Source: an uncultured Prevotellaceae bacterium
GTDB taxonomy: Bacteria; Bacteroidota; Bacteroidia; Bacteroidales; Bacteroidaceae
Length of the DNA stretch: 64,000 bases
Reading direction: 5' to 3'
Assembly (NCBI GenBank): GCA_902789415.1
Contig: CADAOD010000007.1
Coordinates: 62,001 to 126,000 of the forward strand
Below the pieces are notes generated by a model. The model was not told where the DNA came from. It did no database searches and was given only the letters and a program-made list of their open reading frames with translations. How positions within the stretch are numbered: the first letter of the stretch is position 1; each line of letters opens with the position of its first letter. Made by a program: the position numbers and the translations under genes. Shown piece by piece: positions 62,056-64,000 of the stretch.

Positions 62056-63999
62056 CTACACGATTCCTTTACCGTGACAATTCTTGAATTTCTTACCCGA
62101 GCCACATGGACATGGATCGTTGCGTCCGGGCAGCTTATCTTTAACGATGGGCTCGCGGCTCTGCTGGGCACGTGTGTCGTGCTGTGCAGCGGCCTGCTGG
62201 TTGCGGTCAACCAACTGCTCCTCGCTGATATTCTGCTTGCTCTCCACGTACTGCTGGCGCTCGGTGTGCTGCTCGGGGGCAGCCTCCTGTACTTGCTGCT
62301 GCATCTCGGGGATACCGCTGCGTGTAAGGATAGAGCAGATGCGGTTGTACATATCGTTAATCATCTCGTCCCAAACCTTGGCACTCTCAAGCTTAAAGAT
62401 CAGCAGTGGGTCCTTCTGCTCGTAGCTGGCATTCTGTACAGAGTGCTTCAGCTCGTCAAGCTGGCGCAGGTTCTCCTTCCAGCTATCGTCGATGATGTGC
62501 AGCAGGATGCTCTTCTCAAACTCCTTCACGATGCTCTTGCAGTCGCTCTCGTAAGCCTCCTTCAGGTTGCAAGGGATGTTGTACATCTTACGACCGTCGG
62601 TGATGGGCACCATGATGCGCTCGTAAATCTGTCCCTGAGTCTCGTAAACCTGCTTGATGATAGGCTGGGCTACAGTCTGGATGCGCTCGGTTTTGCGGTT
62701 AAAGTTACCGATGGCAGCCTGGAAGGCATTCTCGTAAAGAATCTCGCGAGGCTGGTTCATATATTCTTCGCTGCTGAAGGGCACCTCCATCGAGAGGATG
62801 TGCAGGAATTCCTCCTTACAGCTCTGGAAATCGGTAGAGCTCTCGATGATGTTTACTACGCGGTCCCAGATGATGTTGGCGATATCCATACCGATACGCT
62901 CACCCATCAGGGCGTGGCGGCGCTTCTCGTAGATTACGGTACGCTGCTTGTTCATCACATCATCGTACTCGATCAGACGCTTACGGATACCGAAGTTGTT
63001 CTCCTCAACCTTCTTCTGGGCACGCTCGATGCTCTTCGAAATCATAGGACTCTCTATCATCTCGCCCTCCTTGAATCCCAGACGGTCCATGACAGAGGCG
63101 ATACGCTCAGAGGCGAACAATCGCATCAGCTTATCCTCGAGTGATACGTAGAATACAGACGAACCTGGGTCGCCCTGACGTCCGGCACGACCACGCAGCT
63201 GACGGTCAACACGGCGGCTCTCGTGTCGCTCGGTACCGATGATAGCCAGACCACCGGCAGCCTTTACCTCAGGCGACAGCTTGATATCGGTACCACGACC
63301 GGCCATGTTGGTGGCAATGGTAACGGCACCCTTACCATTAGTGCTCTGTCCGGCCAATGCTACGATGTCGGCCTCCTTCTGGTGCAGCTTAGCATTCAGC
63401 ACCTGGTGGGGGATACCCTCGCGCTTACCGGTCTCAGGGTTCACATACATATCAAGCATACGGCTCAGCAACTCTGAAATCTCCACCGATGTGGTACCAA
63501 TCAGTGTTGGACGGCCCTGATTTCTCATCTTTACTACTTCCTCGATTACAGCCTTGTACTTCTCGCGAGCGGTCTTGTAAACGCGGTCGTCCTGGTCGTT
63601 ACGGATTACTGGGCGGTTGGTTGGAATCTCAACCACATCCAGCTTGTAGATATCCCAGAACTCACCAGCCTCGGTCGAAGCGGTACCGGTCATACCCGCC
63701 AGCTTGTGATACATACGGAAGTAGTTCTGCAGGGTGATGGTAGCGAATGTCTGTGTGGCAGCCTCTACCTTTACGTGCTCCTTGGCCTCAACAGCCTGGT
63801 GCAGTCCGTCGCTCCAGCGGCGACCCTCCATGATACGACCAGTCTGCTCATCAACGATCTTAACCTCGCCGTCGATAACAACATATTCGTCGTCCTTATT
63901 AAACATACAGTAAGCCTTGAGAAGCTGCTGCAGGGTATGCACACGCTCACTCTGTACAGCGTAGTGGCTCATCAGCTCATCTTTCTTATCCAGACGCTC
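62056..63999 (-). CDS. secA: Preprotein translocase ATPase SecA, C-terminal part (5' end outside window)
   Basis: About 647 residues visible; the frame continues past the right edge (ERLDKKDEL precedes the first internal Met at 63972). Contains the end of the first motor half, the second motor domain ([50 protein letters not shown]), helical wing/scaffold, a Gln-rich linker and the zinc-binding SEC-C end [14 protein letters not shown]. Drives Sec-dependent protein export. Confidence 0.97.
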   Translation of the reverse strand, partial: ERLDKKDELMSHYAVQSERVHTLQQLLKAYCMFNKDDEYVVIDGEVKIVDEQTGRIMEGRRWSDGLHQAVEAKEHVKVEAATQTFATITLQNYFRMYHKLAGMTGTASTEAGEFWDIYKLDVVEIPTNRPVIRNDQDDRVYKTAREKYKAVIEEVVKMRNQGRPTLIGTTSVEISELLSRMLDMYVNPETGKREGIPHQVLNAKLHQKEADIVALAGQSTNGKGAVTIATNMAGRGTDIKLSPEVKAAGGLAIIGTERHESRRVDRQLRGRAGRQGDPGSSVFYVSLEDKLMRLFASERIASVMDRLGFKEGEMIESPMISKSIERAQKKVEENNFGIRKRLIEYDDVMNKQRTVIYEKRRHALMGERIGMDIANIIWDRVVNIIESSTDFQSCKEEFLHILSMEVPFSSEEYMNQPREILYENAFQAAIGNFNRKTERIQTVAQPIIKQVYETQGQIYERIMVPITDGRKMYNIPCNLKEAYESDCKSIVKEFEKSILLHIIDDSWKENLRQLDELKHSVQNASYEQKDPLLIFKLESAKVWDEMINDMYNRICSILTRSGIPEMQQQVQEAAPEQHTERQQYVESKQNISEEQLVDRNQQAAAQHDTRAQQSREPIVKDKLPGRNDPCPCGSGKKFKNCHGKGIV

Positions 64000-64000
64000 C

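Noticed and set aside
62074-63144. Long plus-strand frame (356 codons) opposite secA
   Set aside because: It lies entirely antisense to the conserved C-terminal half of SecA and has no recognisable domain; it is a shadow of a GC-rich gene.

Overview
The window is chromosomal DNA of a Bacteroidales bacterium, most likely Prevotella or a close relative. The evidence is: (i) repeated promoters of the Bacteroidetes type, a -7 box TAnnTTTG often with TTTG 19-20 bases upstream; (ii) family markers such as GldE, DUF5687, an Ala/Glu-rich long-insert Rho, fused FeoA-FeoB, HU-like proteins with Gly/Asn tails and the DUF3987/VirE_N pair; (iii) the order of housekeeping genes. Species cannot be fixed from sequence reading alone. 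No CRISPR array, insertion sequence, integrase or rRNA operon was seen.

Layout. 1-7600: the 3' end of a LysM glucosaminidase gene, tRNA-Gly/Thr, small exported Spy-like proteins (one broken by an in-frame TGA), queDE, a YqiA-like hydrolase between two copies of a ~190-base repeat, a large TlpA-like thioredoxin protein, an orphan antitoxin-like gene and two tRNA-Lys. 7600-15800: a DUF5687 membrane protein, a LolA-like protein, FtsK, then divergently a 3'-5' exonuclease, RlmI, TilS and a DUF4359 protein. 15800-25100: accessory region. It holds an HU-like protein, the DUF3987 and VirE_N/BT4734 proteins with a structured leader, an ImmA/IrrE-type metalloprotease, and an AT-rich cassette (EcoRI-family adenine methyltransferase, DUF262-HNH nuclease, GIY-YIG/DUF4357 protein, MNT nucleotidyltransferase) preceded by a ~190-nt highly structured, probably transcribed element. 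25100-32900: LMW phosphatase and Rho; then YihA, ABC-F, RecR, a membrane protein, GT2 and GNAT; then tRNA-Asp with a broken duplicate.

32900-46600: GlmS, CarAB, a receiver-histidine kinase hybrid coupled to carboxynorspermidine decarboxylase, a four-tRNA cluster, SSB-GldE, a clostripain-like lipoprotein and a GH25 lysozyme. 46600-53200: a hexuronate catabolic locus with divergent arms. One arm is a LacI-type regulator, altronate dehydratase, NhaC antiporter and a hypothetical gene; the other is KdgK and KDPG aldolase. 53200-64000: a double-module sensor kinase with its response regulator and a small membrane protein, a GH43-like protein, FeoAB, an ABC ATPase and the C-terminal part of SecA, which runs off the window.

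The most interesting parts are the defence-like cassette at 19.3-25.0 kb with its structured element at 21242-21430, the structured leader at 19137-19232, and the twin repeats at 3.5 and 4.3 kb that each look like a small-RNA transcription unit. Gene functions are inferred from family recognition. RNA and promoter calls rest on pairing and motif reading by eye and have not been computed.
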